Assembly (NCBI RefSeq): GCF_002797975.1
Contig: NZ_PGET01000001.1
Location: forward strand, 4,824,001-4,888,000
Length of the DNA stretch: 64,000 nucleotides
Direction: 5' to 3'
DNA from: [Clostridium] celerecrescens 18A
Lineage (GTDB): Bacteria; Bacillota; Clostridia; Lachnospirales; Lachnospiraceae
Under the pieces are notes generated by a model that was not told where the DNA came from, did not search any database, and worked only from the letters and a program-made list of their open reading frames with translations. This document shows positions 46,225-54,270 of this stretch, one piece after another. Numbering within the stretch: the first letter of the stretch is position 1; each line of letters begins with the position of its first letter. The position numbers were made by a program, and so were the translations under genes.

Positions 46225-47508
46225 TTAAAACTTCTGGATGTAATACTGATTATTAATAACGAACCACATTTGTGCATCGAATTTCATAACAGTCCAAAAA
46301 GATAAGCCTTGGAGATTATATTCTTCCACCAGTTTTGCCCTTGCATCAAAGCTTCTTGCATCTTTAGTCCATACTACATGTAGATTCCCATCAACATCCA
46401 TATAGTAGAAGTAAGCTGACTGTGCTGCTTCATTAAATTGTATTGGTATACCATTATCCGCTGCAATTTGTACTGCACTGTTATATGATATTACAGTAGC
46501 TTCTGTGGCGCCGGGAACATATGGAAGTGTCCAATCGTAACCTAAAGCAGTAACTCCAAGAAAAATTTTTTCAGAGGGAATAATACTAACCATGTAATCT
46601 AACAACTCTCTTAAGATATTTACCGGAAAAATCGCGTTTGGATAGCTGTAAGACCTTGCCCAATCATAAGAAGAAAGTATGATTCCATCTACAGATTCAG
46701 CTAATTTTGAATAGTCTATTTTTTCAAAACTAATGTTTGGAGTGTTAATATTTGTAGCAGGCGTTATGGTAATTACTACCCTGAAACCTTCTGAATGAAA
46801 TATAGCAGCGGCCCTTTTCAAAAATTCAGCATAAATATTTAGGTTATCATAGTTAATGGCTTCAGTATATATGTTTATACCATAAAAACCTTTCGCTTTC
46901 ATTATTTGAAGAGCATTATCAATCAGGCTATCCTGCACAGAAGGATTACCTAAAATTTCAAAGGCTACTTCACGGCTAATTATTCCCTCTCCGGTCATAG
47001 TGGAAACAAACATCATGGGTGCAGTACCATAAGTTTTAGCCAGCTGGATAAGTTCCGTGTCGTCAGCACTGGAGACAATTTCTCCTTCTCTTGTAGCCCT
47101 ATAATTAAATATGGTCAGATAAGATAAAAAAGGAAGCGTTTTTATTAAAACAGATTTATCTATATAAGGAAAGATATAACCGCTGGTGGCAATTGTTCTT
47201 GTTTTATTTGTTTGATAGCTTATGACTATGGTCTCACCAATGTACATATATTCTCTATCCGAAAGATAGGGATTATTTCTTAATAATTCCATTGGCGTAG
47301 TACTATGCTGCTCTGCAATGCTTTCCAAAGTATCGCCGGCCCGGACCGTGTAGAGCGTCTCCGGTTGTACGATCACGATAGTTTGGCCTATTGCTAAATT
47401 GTTAGGATTTGTTATTCCATTTTCTAATATTAATCTGTCAACAGGGATCTTGTAATAATCTGATATTGAATTTATGGTTTCACCGGGTTGGACAACGTGT
47501 ATGATCAT
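46225..47508 (-). CDS. YaaH/SleL-like spore protein: two LysM + GH18 domain with degenerate active site
   Basis: Relatives are spore-surface proteins that bind or trim cortex peptidoglycan during germination. Two LysM repeats (IIHVVQPGETINSISDYYKI about 2-46 and TLYTVRAGDTLESIAEQH about 52-96) precede a GH18 barrel (about 105-427). In active members the strand-4 motif is DxxDxDxE; here it reads GINIYTE. The Glu is kept (about 216), but the Asp residues are replaced by Asn and Tyr. The start is ATG 47508 with GAGGG five bases upstream. A sigma-K-like CATATAATA lies about 30 bases before the start. Confidence 0.87.
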   Translation of the reverse strand: MIIHVVQPGETINSISDYYKIPVDRLILENGITNPNNLAIGQTIVIVQPETLYTVRAGDTLESIAEQHSTTPMELLRNNPYLSDREYMYIGETIVISYQTNKTRTIATSGYIFPYIDKSVLIKTLPFLSYLTIFNYRATREGEIVSSADDTELIQLAKTYGTAPMMFVSTMTGEGIISREVAFEILGNPSVQDSLIDNALQIMKAKGFYGINIYTEAINYDNLNIYAEFLKRAAAIFHSEGFRVVITITPATNINTPNISFEKIDYSKLAESVDGIILSSYDWARSYSYPNAIFPVNILRELLDYMVSIIPSEKIFLGVTALGYDWTLPYVPGATEATVISYNSAVQIAADNGIPIQFNEAAQSAYFYYMDVDGNLHVVWTKDARSFDARAKLVEEYNLQGLSFWTVMKFDAQMWFVINNQYYIQKF

Positions 47509-47536
47509 AGATTCCCTCAAATGATCTTATTAATAC

Positions 47537-47545
47537 TATTATATG
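47537..47545 (-). promoter_or_regulatory. Sigma-K-like -10 element of the YaaH-like gene
   Basis: Minus strand CATATAATA, identical to the -10 of the two Cys-rich protein promoters. No AC at the ideal distance was found, so the promoter is tentative. Confidence 0.4.
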
Positions 47546-47731
47546 CTGTTCTTACATGTTCATAACATCTTTAAATAATAATATGTATATCAATAATCTT
47601 ACCCTATAACCAGTTCAGGAAGTTGCAATAGATCGTCAAAGATGTCTATTAAATTCCACTCTGTATGATAATAGAATTTCCCCGAAAAATCTCGGGGAAA
47701 CCTCAAATATCATTAATAGACGGAAAGCCTA

Positions 47732-48085
47732 TTAATCCCTAAATACAATTGTATAATAAAGGATTATTTGTTTATTACCACAAGGGCATGTACAGCCTAA
47801 AAAAACTGTACTCTCTTGGTTGAAGCAAAAACCAAAAATCTGTCCAAAAAGGTTGATTAAGAACAAGAAAAAGTTTAATTCTCTTTCTAATTCAATTGTG
47901 CTGCAATAAGTGAATACTTGAGCATACCACATTTTACATGGTCTGCGATCACAACAACTAGGGATGTCCCAATCAAGATTAAATCTTCTTCTCAGCATTT
48001 CTCTCTTTTCATCATCTGATTTTCCTTCTATAGATCCTAATACTTCTTCTTTCAATTCTTCTAATGCTTTTTCCTGTAATTTCAT
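47732..48085 (-). CDS. Hypothetical protein with Cys clusters
   Basis: A 117-aa protein of no recognised family. Residues 1-40 are a charged helix with an acidic start (KALEELKEEVLGSIEGKSDDEKREM). The rest is hydrophobic and holds the Cys groups CCDRRPC and CTCPCG. A good AAGGGGG precedes the ATG. Its place among spore-type genes suggests a small coat or spore protein; no direct evidence. Confidence 0.6.
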   Translation of the reverse strand: MKLQEKALEELKEEVLGSIEGKSDDEKREMLRRRFNLDWDIPSCCDRRPCKMWYAQVFTYCSTIELERELNFFLFLINLFGQIFGFCFNQESTVFLGCTCPCGNKQIILYYTIVFRD

Positions 48086-48286
48086 GATATTGCGCCCCCT
48101 TTAATAATTACTTACAATATAATAATATTCAAAATAAATATTTTTGACACAAGCCCTGATTCATACCAATTGCAGTGAGTATAGTTATATAGGGGGGCTT
48201 CCATTATCGGACGTGTACTGGTACAGGTTAACGGAGCAGGGCCGGCAAGATCGGGGAAATCCTGCCGGCAGTGTGATGAAAACTGT

Positions 48287-48748
48287 TTAAGAGATGTTTT
48301 GTGAGGAGGCAGCTGGGGTCCTTGTCCTCTGAACTGTATTCCATGCATAATTAGGAGGAGCATAGTATGAAGATATTTTAAGTGGGACGTTGCCAATATT
48401 AATGATGTTATGCCATATACCGGCAGGTACTGCTATAACATAATTAGTAAATGCAAGATATTGTCCGTACATCGTAAGTTGACTTTCACCTAGCTGAACT
48501 AGGCCTAGACCATCTTCTATTCGTAAAATCTGGTCATGATCAGTATGGACCTCCATACCAATACTCCCATGAACAGGAATGCTCATGAGAGTAACCTGCA
48601 AAAAAGTTCCCGTCCATAAAGTCGCACGGAAATTATCGTTTTGCTGTGCTGCCTTATTAAGATCAATAATAAAAGAATTCGGTCCATAGTCATAAGGGAA
48701 AATTGGCGTATTTTCAGCATCACGATTTGAGTTTTCTGAATTAGACAT
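48287..48748 (-). CDS. Cupin-domain protein
   Basis: A single cupin barrel of about 150 aa. Motif 1 is IGMEVHTDHDQILRIEDGLG and motif 2 is VPAGIWHNIINIG, so the usual metal ligands (His, Glu/Asp and His) are largely in place. The N-terminal 35 residues are polar and Asn-rich. The start is ATG 48748, with AGGTGA eight bases upstream; a GTG at 48760 is an alternative. A CATATATTA element lies about 40 bases upstream. Possible sugar-phosphate isomerase-like or purely structural role; unknown. Confidence 0.78.
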   Translation of the reverse strand: MSNSENSNRDAENTPIFPYDYGPNSFIIDLNKAAQQNDNFRATLWTGTFLQVTLMSIPVHGSIGMEVHTDHDQILRIEDGLGLVQLGESQLTMYGQYLAFTNYVIAVPAGIWHNIINIGNVPLKISSYYAPPNYAWNTVQRTRTPAASSQNIS

Positions 48749-48760
48749 GCACTTCGTCAC

Positions 48761-49102
48761 CTTTTTTATATTCTATACTAATATATGTGACATAAATATC
48801 ACTGCTATCAAAAATCAGGAGTTTTAGAAAAAGAATGTGCAGATTTTCTTGATCGGCCATATATATGATTCCAAAGGGCCGGGAAGCAGCAGCATCCGTC
48901 TACGAAAGAGCAGCTGATCAAAAAAGATAGAAATCATGTGGCTGAAGATATCATAAAAAGCAGGACATGGAGTTGGGAAGGATTTTATTGATGTAGCATT
49001 TACTTCATGGTAGAATTAAGGCAATTGAAGCTTAGGAAATAAAACACATATTATTCATATAACTTATCAGAACGATAAATTTTAGTATACGGGGAGAACA
49101 TT
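48761..49102. other. Gap without a recognisable gene
   Basis: A GC-richer patch (48855-48960) has short open pieces such as PKGREAAASVYERAAD, which look like gene debris that I cannot name. The rest is AT-rich. The sigma-K-like element CATATATTA of the cupin gene is at its left end. Confidence 0.4.
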
Positions 49103-49762
49103 GTGAAATTCAGAAATATAGAAAAGAAATATAATAATGGATATTCAGATCTGATGGGTACTGACCGATGGTTATATTCTTATGATAATTATATTAGCCT
49201 ATATGAAATTAAAGAATTAAAGGATATGAATGAGCCGATAAAAGGAAATGAACTTACCTTTTTCTCTTATCCTGATGGCAAAAGCTATACTCCATATGAA
49301 TTAGAATATGGAATCTATTATGAGCACATTATATTTATTGAAGGTATTATATATTTCATAAGGGCGGACTTTAATATAGATCAATTATATATAGTCAAGT
49401 ATATACCTGATAAAAATGTTTTGACGGAAATGTTTCATTTTGATATAAAAGATTTGGATTTATATAATATAAAGCTTGCTAAATATCCTTTGATGCTTAT
49501 GAGTGTTGATCATGAGTGTATCGTTTATTATCCTGAAAAATTAACAATAAAAATGGAGGCCAGGGATAGCTTTATTGTTAGAGATGGGGATGTTTTTTAT
49601 TTTAATCGATGGGTAGAAGAAGGCATTGATGAAAATGATAATATAACATCAGACTATAAATATTATGACAATATAGTTAAAATCAGTAAATCAGGAGAAG
49701 TCTTATCGATAGAAAAAGGAAACTTAAGTGAAATGCCAAATGGAGAAATGTGGATTTTGTAA
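49103..49762 (+). CDS. Hypothetical protein, very AT-rich
   Basis: A 219-aa soluble protein with no family that I recognise. It is rich in Tyr, Ile, Asp and Lys, with no signal peptide. The codon choice (AAT, ATA, TAT) is far more AT-biased than in flanking housekeeping genes. The start is GTG 49103 with GGGGAG nine bases upstream. Size, composition and the strong-site mini-ORF after it fit an immunity-type or recently acquired cargo gene, which is speculation. Confidence 0.65.
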   Translation: MKFRNIEKKYNNGYSDLMGTDRWLYSYDNYISLYEIKELKDMNEPIKGNELTFFSYPDGKSYTPYELEYGIYYEHIIFIEGIIYFIRADFNIDQLYIVKYIPDKNVLTEMFHFDIKDLDLYNIKLAKYPLMLMSVDHECIVYYPEKLTIKMEARDSFIVRDGDVFYFNRWVEEGIDENDNITSDYKYYDNIVKISKSGEVLSIEKGNLSEMPNGEMWIL

Positions 49763-49773
49763 AAGGGAGGCAT

Positions 49774-49851
49774 ATGAGAAATTACTTTGTAATTGTGAAT
49801 AAAGAAAAAGTAGGGCCTATGATTCAATATTTCTTGAGTTGTAAAAAATAA
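49774..49851 (+). CDS. Mini-ORF of 25 codons with strong ribosome binding site
   Basis: MRNYFVIVNKEKVGPMIQYF and five more residues. It starts 11 bases after the previous gene, with GGGAGG close upstream. It is probably the truncated start of a lost second gene of the same operon. Confidence 0.3.
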   Translation: MRNYFVIVNKEKVGPMIQYFLSCKK

Positions 49852-49869
49852 TAGAGAGAGCTGCATATC

Positions 49870-49945
49870 GGGTAAAACGACACTTATCCACAATATTGTG
49901 GAAACAATTGTGGATTGACTGTTAATGTCTGAAAATACGACACTA
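49870..49945 (-). mobile_element. Possible end of an IS21-like element
   Basis: Two CGACACT repeats flank TTATCCACA, TGTGGA and TGTGGATTG. On the minus strand this gives AGTGTCGTATTTTCAGACAT and two Cys-free TCCACA repeats, like the multi-repeat ends I remember for IS21-type elements. No istA or istB reading frame remains. The TTATCCACA also equals a DnaA box. Confidence 0.35.
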
Positions 49946-50044
49946 AACTGCAAATTATTACATGCTGAAGTCTTTCGTTATACACAGCCTGGATTGTGAG
50001 GCAGTAAAAGGTGATCTGGCTAAATCAGATGGGCGAATATAAGT

Positions 50045-50093
50045 AAATGGCGAGTATCCAAATAGTACGGACTCACTCGCCATTTTTATTATT
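50045..50093. terminator. Terminator
   Basis: AAATGGCGAGT (50045-50055) pairs with ACTCGCCATTT (50075-50085), then TTATTATTTTTT. It lies between the AT-rich gene pair and the converging DUF4489 gene. Confidence 0.75.
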
Positions 50094-50109
50094 TTTTATG
50101 GGAATTTTC

Positions 50110-50682
50110 TTAGTATTCACATGCCCGCTCAACAATGATTGCAGCAAGAGAAGAATTGATAATAGTTGTTATACCTATTGTAGCTACGCCAACTGGAGTA
50201 ACTACTACACGATAATTACAGCATTCATCACAGGTTGTATCACAATCACATACAAAGAACGAGAAGGTATTTGTAAAGCCACCACCTTCTGTTAATTCTA
50301 CAGGCGGTGAAAATGTCCAAATTGGCCCTACTGGAATAGGTGCCATTAGATTGCCGCATTGTTTAAAAATCTGGAAATTAAGAATTAGAGTTGCAGCGGT
50401 AGCGATGATGTTACTTGCAAATTCTAATTGAATACATGGGTGGTTCATGCATTTTGTATCCACATTTACAGTAGCTAATGTAAATGTTACTCCGGCAGGG
50501 GTCTCGGCAGGAATTGTTATAGTTCCCGTTGATGTACCGCATTTTAAGGATGCTTTAATAGGTTTTAAAGCTTTTTGGATTCTTTCAGATTTACAAACGC
50601 ATTTTCGCTCGCTGCATTTTTGATCACAATCACAACATGTTACTCTATTTTCAAATTCATCACTATATTCATTGGCATTCAT
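50110..50682 (-). CDS. DUF4489-domain protein
   Basis: A 190-aa protein of a clostridial family of unknown function. The first 35 residues are Cys-rich (CCDCDQKCSERKCVCK). The domain follows (about 40-190), with a beta-rich fold and a second Cys block CDCDTTCDECC. AAGGAGG precedes the ATG. An AATATAATA element, one base off the shared sigma-K-like -10, lies about 70 bases upstream. A spore-coat role fits the neighbourhood but is not shown. Confidence 0.78.
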   Translation of the reverse strand: MNANEYSDEFENRVTCCDCDQKCSERKCVCKSERIQKALKPIKASLKCGTSTGTITIPAETPAGVTFTLATVNVDTKCMNHPCIQLEFASNIIATAATLILNFQIFKQCGNLMAPIPVGPIWTFSPPVELTEGGGFTNTFSFFVCDCDTTCDECCNYRVVVTPVGVATIGITTIINSSLAAIIVERACEY

Positions 50683-50873
50683 AAATAGTCCTCCTTATCC
50701 TATTTTACATTTTAAAGAATTTATCTAAATCTTTATAGTCTATTATATTCCAAAGCCGAATCTTAGTGATTTTAGCCCTGAGGCTGATGATGAATATACA
50801 GATATCAGAAAAGGGTGGGCAAGTAAAATATGCTCTGTTAAATTGGAATTATTTGTGCTAATATATTAAGGAA

Positions 50874-50900
50874 GTTCGGTTTACCTTTCGCTAACCGAAC
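50874..50900 (+). other. Hairpin upstream of the HD-domain gene
   Basis: GTTCGGTT (50874-50881) pairs with AACCGAAC (50893-50900). It could be a leader structure of the HD gene. Otherwise the 276-base gap shows no feature. Confidence 0.35.
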
Positions 50901-50958
50901 GGCTATTTTGCTTTCAGTAAGAAAAATATGCCTAAGAAAGATCAAAAGGAGACTCAGT

Positions 50959-51489
50959 ATGGTCGAGAAGGCTGTTGCATTTGCAACCAAGTCCCACGAG
51001 GGGACCTTTCGGAAAGGGACGAAGATTCCCTATATCGTCCATCCCTTAGAGACGGCGGTCATCGTTGCACTGATGGTAACGGATGAAGAGCTGATCTGCG
51101 CCGCACTTTTACATGATGTGGTGGAGGATACGGGTGTTACGGAGGAAGAGCTTAAGGAAAAGTTCGGACTTCGGGTGGCTGAACTGGTTATGGAAGAAAC
51201 AGAAGACAAAACAAAGTGTTGGAAGGAACGCAAATGCGCGACACTTGATCATTTAGAAAAGGCTTCCAGAGAAAGCAAGATCCTTGTTCTGGCGGACAAG
51301 CTGAGCAATTTAAGAACCACCGCAAGAGACTATTTTTTAGTGGGAGATGAACTTTGGCAGCGCTTTAACGAAAAAAACAAGTCAGAACACGCCTGGTATT
51401 ATAAAGGGGTCGCAAAACGCCTTACAGATCTTGAGGAGTTTCCTGCTTATCAGGAATATATAAAATTGTGTGAAAGAGTTTTTGAATAG
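50959..51489 (+). CDS. HD-domain hydrolase, SpoT/MESH1-like
   Basis: Probably hydrolyses (p)ppGpp or a related nucleotide with a metal ion. The metal-binding pattern is complete: HEGTFRKGTKIPYIVHP, then LLHDVVEDTG, then DKLSNLRTTARD near the end. At 176 aa it contains only the hydrolase part, without synthetase or TGS/ACT domains. The start is ATG 50959 with AAAGGAGA upstream. A single gene. Confidence 0.86.
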   Translation: MVEKAVAFATKSHEGTFRKGTKIPYIVHPLETAVIVALMVTDEELICAALLHDVVEDTGVTEEELKEKFGLRVAELVMEETEDKTKCWKERKCATLDHLEKASRESKILVLADKLSNLRTTARDYFLVGDELWQRFNEKNKSEHAWYYKGVAKRLTDLEEFPAYQEYIKLCERVFE

Positions 51490-51508
51490 AATATGGACAA
51501 TACGGAAA

Positions 51509-51547
51509 AAAGGCAGGGCTTAATTTAAAAAAGCTCTGCCTTCTCTT
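51509..51547. terminator. Bidirectional terminator
   Basis: AAGGCAG-GGCTT pairs with AAGCTCTGCCTT with one mismatch. A runs and T-rich flanks on both sides suit the two converging genes. Confidence 0.7.
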
Positions 51548-51566
51548 GATTCTTATGTCAGGACCC

Positions 51567-52040
51567 TTAAAGGGTTTTTGCCCGGTCCGCAATGTTTTTG
51601 TCAAAGTTGATGACCTGATGTTCATAGGTCTCTTCCATGAGCGGCGAGGTGATGATGAAATCTGCAGTTGCCCTGGTATTGGCAATGGGAATGTCGTAAA
51701 CCTGGGCAATTCGTAAAAGTGCTTTCACATCGGGGTCGTGGGGCTGTGCGGTGAGAGGGTCGGAAAAGAAAATGACCAGGTCGATTCTTCCTTCCACAAT
51801 CTTTGCACCAATCTGCTGGTCACCACCCAGGGGGCCGCTGTTATAGCCCTTTACGGGAAGACCTGTCTGATCCGTGATCATCCGCGCCGTTGTTCCGGTT
51901 CCGCAGAGAGTATGCTTTTCCAGAGCCGACTTATGCTCCTTGCACCATTCGATCAGTGCGTGCTTTTCGTTGTCATGAGCGATCAGTGCGATGCTTTTTT
52001 TCTTTTCCAATGTGAATGTAATAAAGTCATTTGATAACAT
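51567..52040 (-). CDS. mgsA: Methylglyoxal synthase
   Basis: Converts dihydroxyacetone phosphate to methylglyoxal and phosphate, a bypass of lower glycolysis under phosphate stress. The motifs IALIAHDNEKHAL, CGTGTTA, YNSGPLGGDQQIGA (catalytic Asp) and FFSDPLTAQPHDPDV are diagnostic. At 157 aa it is typical. AGGAGG lies upstream of the ATG. Probably monocistronic. Confidence 0.95.
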   Translation of the reverse strand: MLSNDFITFTLEKKKSIALIAHDNEKHALIEWCKEHKSALEKHTLCGTGTTARMITDQTGLPVKGYNSGPLGGDQQIGAKIVEGRIDLVIFFSDPLTAQPHDPDVKALLRIAQVYDIPIANTRATADFIITSPLMEETYEHQVINFDKNIADRAKTL

Positions 52041-52092
52041 CCGGTTCCTCCTGTAAGCAGCTGCTTCCTGTATGTATCCTTAGCCTTAAGGC

Positions 52093-53292
52093 TTAGTTTG
52101 GAATGATACTCTGCAATGAATAAGTAATGGAAAGATCTTTTCTAGAATATTCTTTTTTAAAGTTCTGAATAATGCGCTTTAACACCAGCTCGCCGTTTTC
52201 ATAGGTTGCCGTTGGCAGAAGCAAGAGGTATTGGCTTACGCTGTAGCGGCAAAAGATATCTCCCCTGCGCAGGGATTTGCGGATAGAATCTCCAAGCTCA
52301 TCCATAGCCCTTGTCTGGACCGCAGGTTTTAAAAGCTCTCCCTTTAGATTGCTGATGGTCAGAAGGCATAAGAAGATGGAGTCGCCGGTGCGCTGGATCG
52401 CCCTTGTTTCCAGCTGATAGATGTCCCGGAATACAGAGGGTTCACAACTAAAGGCCCCGCTGTTCGTGCCGCCCTCTGAAAGAATCTCCTGTATGGTGCT
52501 AAGATCCATGGTAATTCCATGCTTCTTATCACTGATAAGCTTGTATAGGTCCTTAAATCGAATGGACGGAGTGATGGCAAATTCGTTATAGAACATGTCA
52601 GTCACATGATGGTAATGCTCCATAGCCATAAGCTGGTTGCCGCTTTGGTACAGTGCATAGACCAGGTAGTAATGAGCCTCTTCACTATAGGAATCGATGG
52701 CAATAGCCTGCTGGCATACATCGATAATGGTTGGATAATCCTTTCTTTTCTCCAGAAGGAATAAAGTTTTTTGGATCAGTTTTTGATAAAGGGTGTGATA
52801 ATAAGTGTGGATTGGTACCACCCAGGATTCCCACTCTGATTTTGGAAGAAAGTTTCCCTTGTACAGGGCAAAGGCCTCCAGACAAAGGGCTAAACGGTCA
52901 TCCTCGGAAAGACCGTGGGCCTCTAATTGGGCGCACAAGTCCTCAAACTGGTCGGTATCGCAGACCGTTATAAGGTCCTTCGTCCAGCCGTAGGCTTTAC
53001 GGTTCTGGAAAACCAGCTCCTGTGTGGGATATCCCAGAGGCTCTAAAAGTTTACGTACACGGAACATTAAGGTCTTTAAGGCTCCTGCCGGGTTATTGCT
53101 GGCTTCATCTTTCCAGAACAGGTCAATAAGTTCCTCTACCGGAATATCCCGACCTCGAAACGTAATAAGATATTCTAAAAGGCTCCAGGGTTTTTTTGCT
53201 TGATTATTCTGGTCTACGATCGTCCTGTCCCCCATGGATATGGAGAATCCTCCCAGCATATTTACATGAACGATAGATTCTTGATTTTTCAT
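52093..53292 (-). CDS. BTAD (SARP-type) regulator with degenerate GGDEF-like tail
   Basis: DNA-binding regulator: an N-terminal OmpR-like winged helix (about 8-95), then a bacterial transcriptional activation (TPR-like) domain (about 105-250). The last 130 residues resemble the second half of a GGDEF domain. There the segment KSLRRGDIFCRYSVSQYLLLLP has SVSQY where GGDEF is expected, so it cannot make c-di-GMP but might bind a ligand. The start is ATG 53292, with ATGGAGA upstream. It is divergent from the sortase gene. Confidence 0.85.
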   Translation of the reverse strand: MKNQESIVHVNMLGGFSISMGDRTIVDQNNQAKKPWSLLEYLITFRGRDIPVEELIDLFWKDEASNNPAGALKTLMFRVRKLLEPLGYPTQELVFQNRKAYGWTKDLITVCDTDQFEDLCAQLEAHGLSEDDRLALCLEAFALYKGNFLPKSEWESWVVPIHTYYHTLYQKLIQKTLFLLEKRKDYPTIIDVCQQAIAIDSYSEEAHYYLVYALYQSGNQLMAMEHYHHVTDMFYNEFAITPSIRFKDLYKLISDKKHGITMDLSTIQEILSEGGTNSGAFSCEPSVFRDIYQLETRAIQRTGDSIFLCLLTISNLKGELLKPAVQTRAMDELGDSIRKSLRRGDIFCRYSVSQYLLLLPTATYENGELVLKRIIQNFKKEYSRKDLSITYSLQSIIPN

Positions 53293-53370
53293 ATAATGTC
53301 TCCATATTAACATTTTCTTTTTTTAGTATATAGAAAAAAAGTGGAAAAGTCTAGCATTGCTTATAAAAGA

Positions 53371-53399
53371 TTGTGATTTTTGTTAAAATACGGTATACT
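53371..53399 (+). promoter_or_regulatory. Sigma-A promoter of the sortase gene
   Basis: TTGTGA (53371-53376), 17 bases, TATACT (53394-53399). Confidence 0.7.
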
Positions 53400-53438
53400 T
53401 AGGAAGGATTAAAATCATTTGAGAAAGCAGGAATGAGC

Positions 53439-54206
53439 ATGAAAAGTAAAAAATTGGCCTTTGGCGTCCTTATCATAGCTGTTATTTTTTTGGCTGTGGG
53501 TGTAGGAAAGCTCTATTCTGATTTTAAAACGAGAGATCATGCCGAGCAGCAGTATGAAAGTCTTGCGGAGCTTGCAAGGGAGACAACGGCCGGGGAAACT
53601 AAGACCAGTATCCCGGAAGCAGAAACAAGCGCTGCCTATATTTCCCCCATTGATTTTGAGAAACTAAGTAAAATCAATCCGGATATCGTGGGCTGGATCA
53701 GGATTGAAGGCACGGTCATCGACTACCCTATTGTGCAGACGGATAACAATGAAACTTATCTGGATACAGATTTTGAGAGCAAAAAGAGCGTGGCCGGGGC
53801 CATTTACCTTGATTTTGAAAGCGAACCTGACTTTTCCGGCCGGCATAACATAATATACGGGCATCACATGAAGAACGGATCGATGTTTAAGGACATCATA
53901 AAGTATAAGGATGAGGCTTTTTTTAAGAAACATCAGGATATTTATATTTATACGCCGGAGAGGGAATGCCATTTGAAGCCCATCACCGCACTTTATACGG
54001 ATGCCGCCCCCATCCGCAGGAAAACCGTGTTTGAAACAGACGAAAGCTTTCAGGCATATGTGGAGGAGATGACAAAGGACGGCCTGTTTCTTCAGAAGCC
54101 GGAAGAACCGGTGAATCAGCTTTGGTCTTTTGTAACCTGCAGCTATGAGTTTAATGATGCAAGAACCATTCTATACGCCAGTGAGGTACCAAAGGGCGAG
54201 GATTAG
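53439..54206 (+). CDS. srtB: Class B sortase
   Basis: Membrane-anchored transpeptidase that links surface proteins to the cell wall. One N-terminal helix (about 6-24) and a linker precede the sortase fold. The catalytic His lies in YGHHM (about 142), the Cys in FVTCSYE (about 234) and the Arg in NDARTILYA eight residues later. The start at 53439 has AGGA six bases upstream. No sortase substrate or pilin gene is seen nearby. glmM follows 64 bases downstream. Confidence 0.93.
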   Translation: MKSKKLAFGVLIIAVIFLAVGVGKLYSDFKTRDHAEQQYESLAELARETTAGETKTSIPEAETSAAYISPIDFEKLSKINPDIVGWIRIEGTVIDYPIVQTDNNETYLDTDFESKKSVAGAIYLDFESEPDFSGRHNIIYGHHMKNGSMFKDIIKYKDEAFFKKHQDIYIYTPERECHLKPITALYTDAAPIRRKTVFETDESFQAYVEEMTKDGLFLQKPEEPVNQLWSFVTCSYEFNDARTILYASEVPKGED

Positions 54207-54270
54207 AGGGTTATAAGCATACATATTGTTCTGTATGATTTGCAGACTGATGAAAGGAAGATATTATTAT

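Noticed and set aside
48180..48286. Short plus-strand coding fragment with GCCGGCA/TGCCGGC hairpin after the cupin gene
   Set aside because: The pieces give no family I can name and the hairpin lacks a T run; not strong enough to list as gene or terminator.
49885..49920. Replication origin (DnaA box cluster)
   Set aside because: Only one perfect box, no AT-rich unwinding element pattern, no dnaA/dnaN/gyrase or plasmid genes nearby; the repeats fit a transposon end better.
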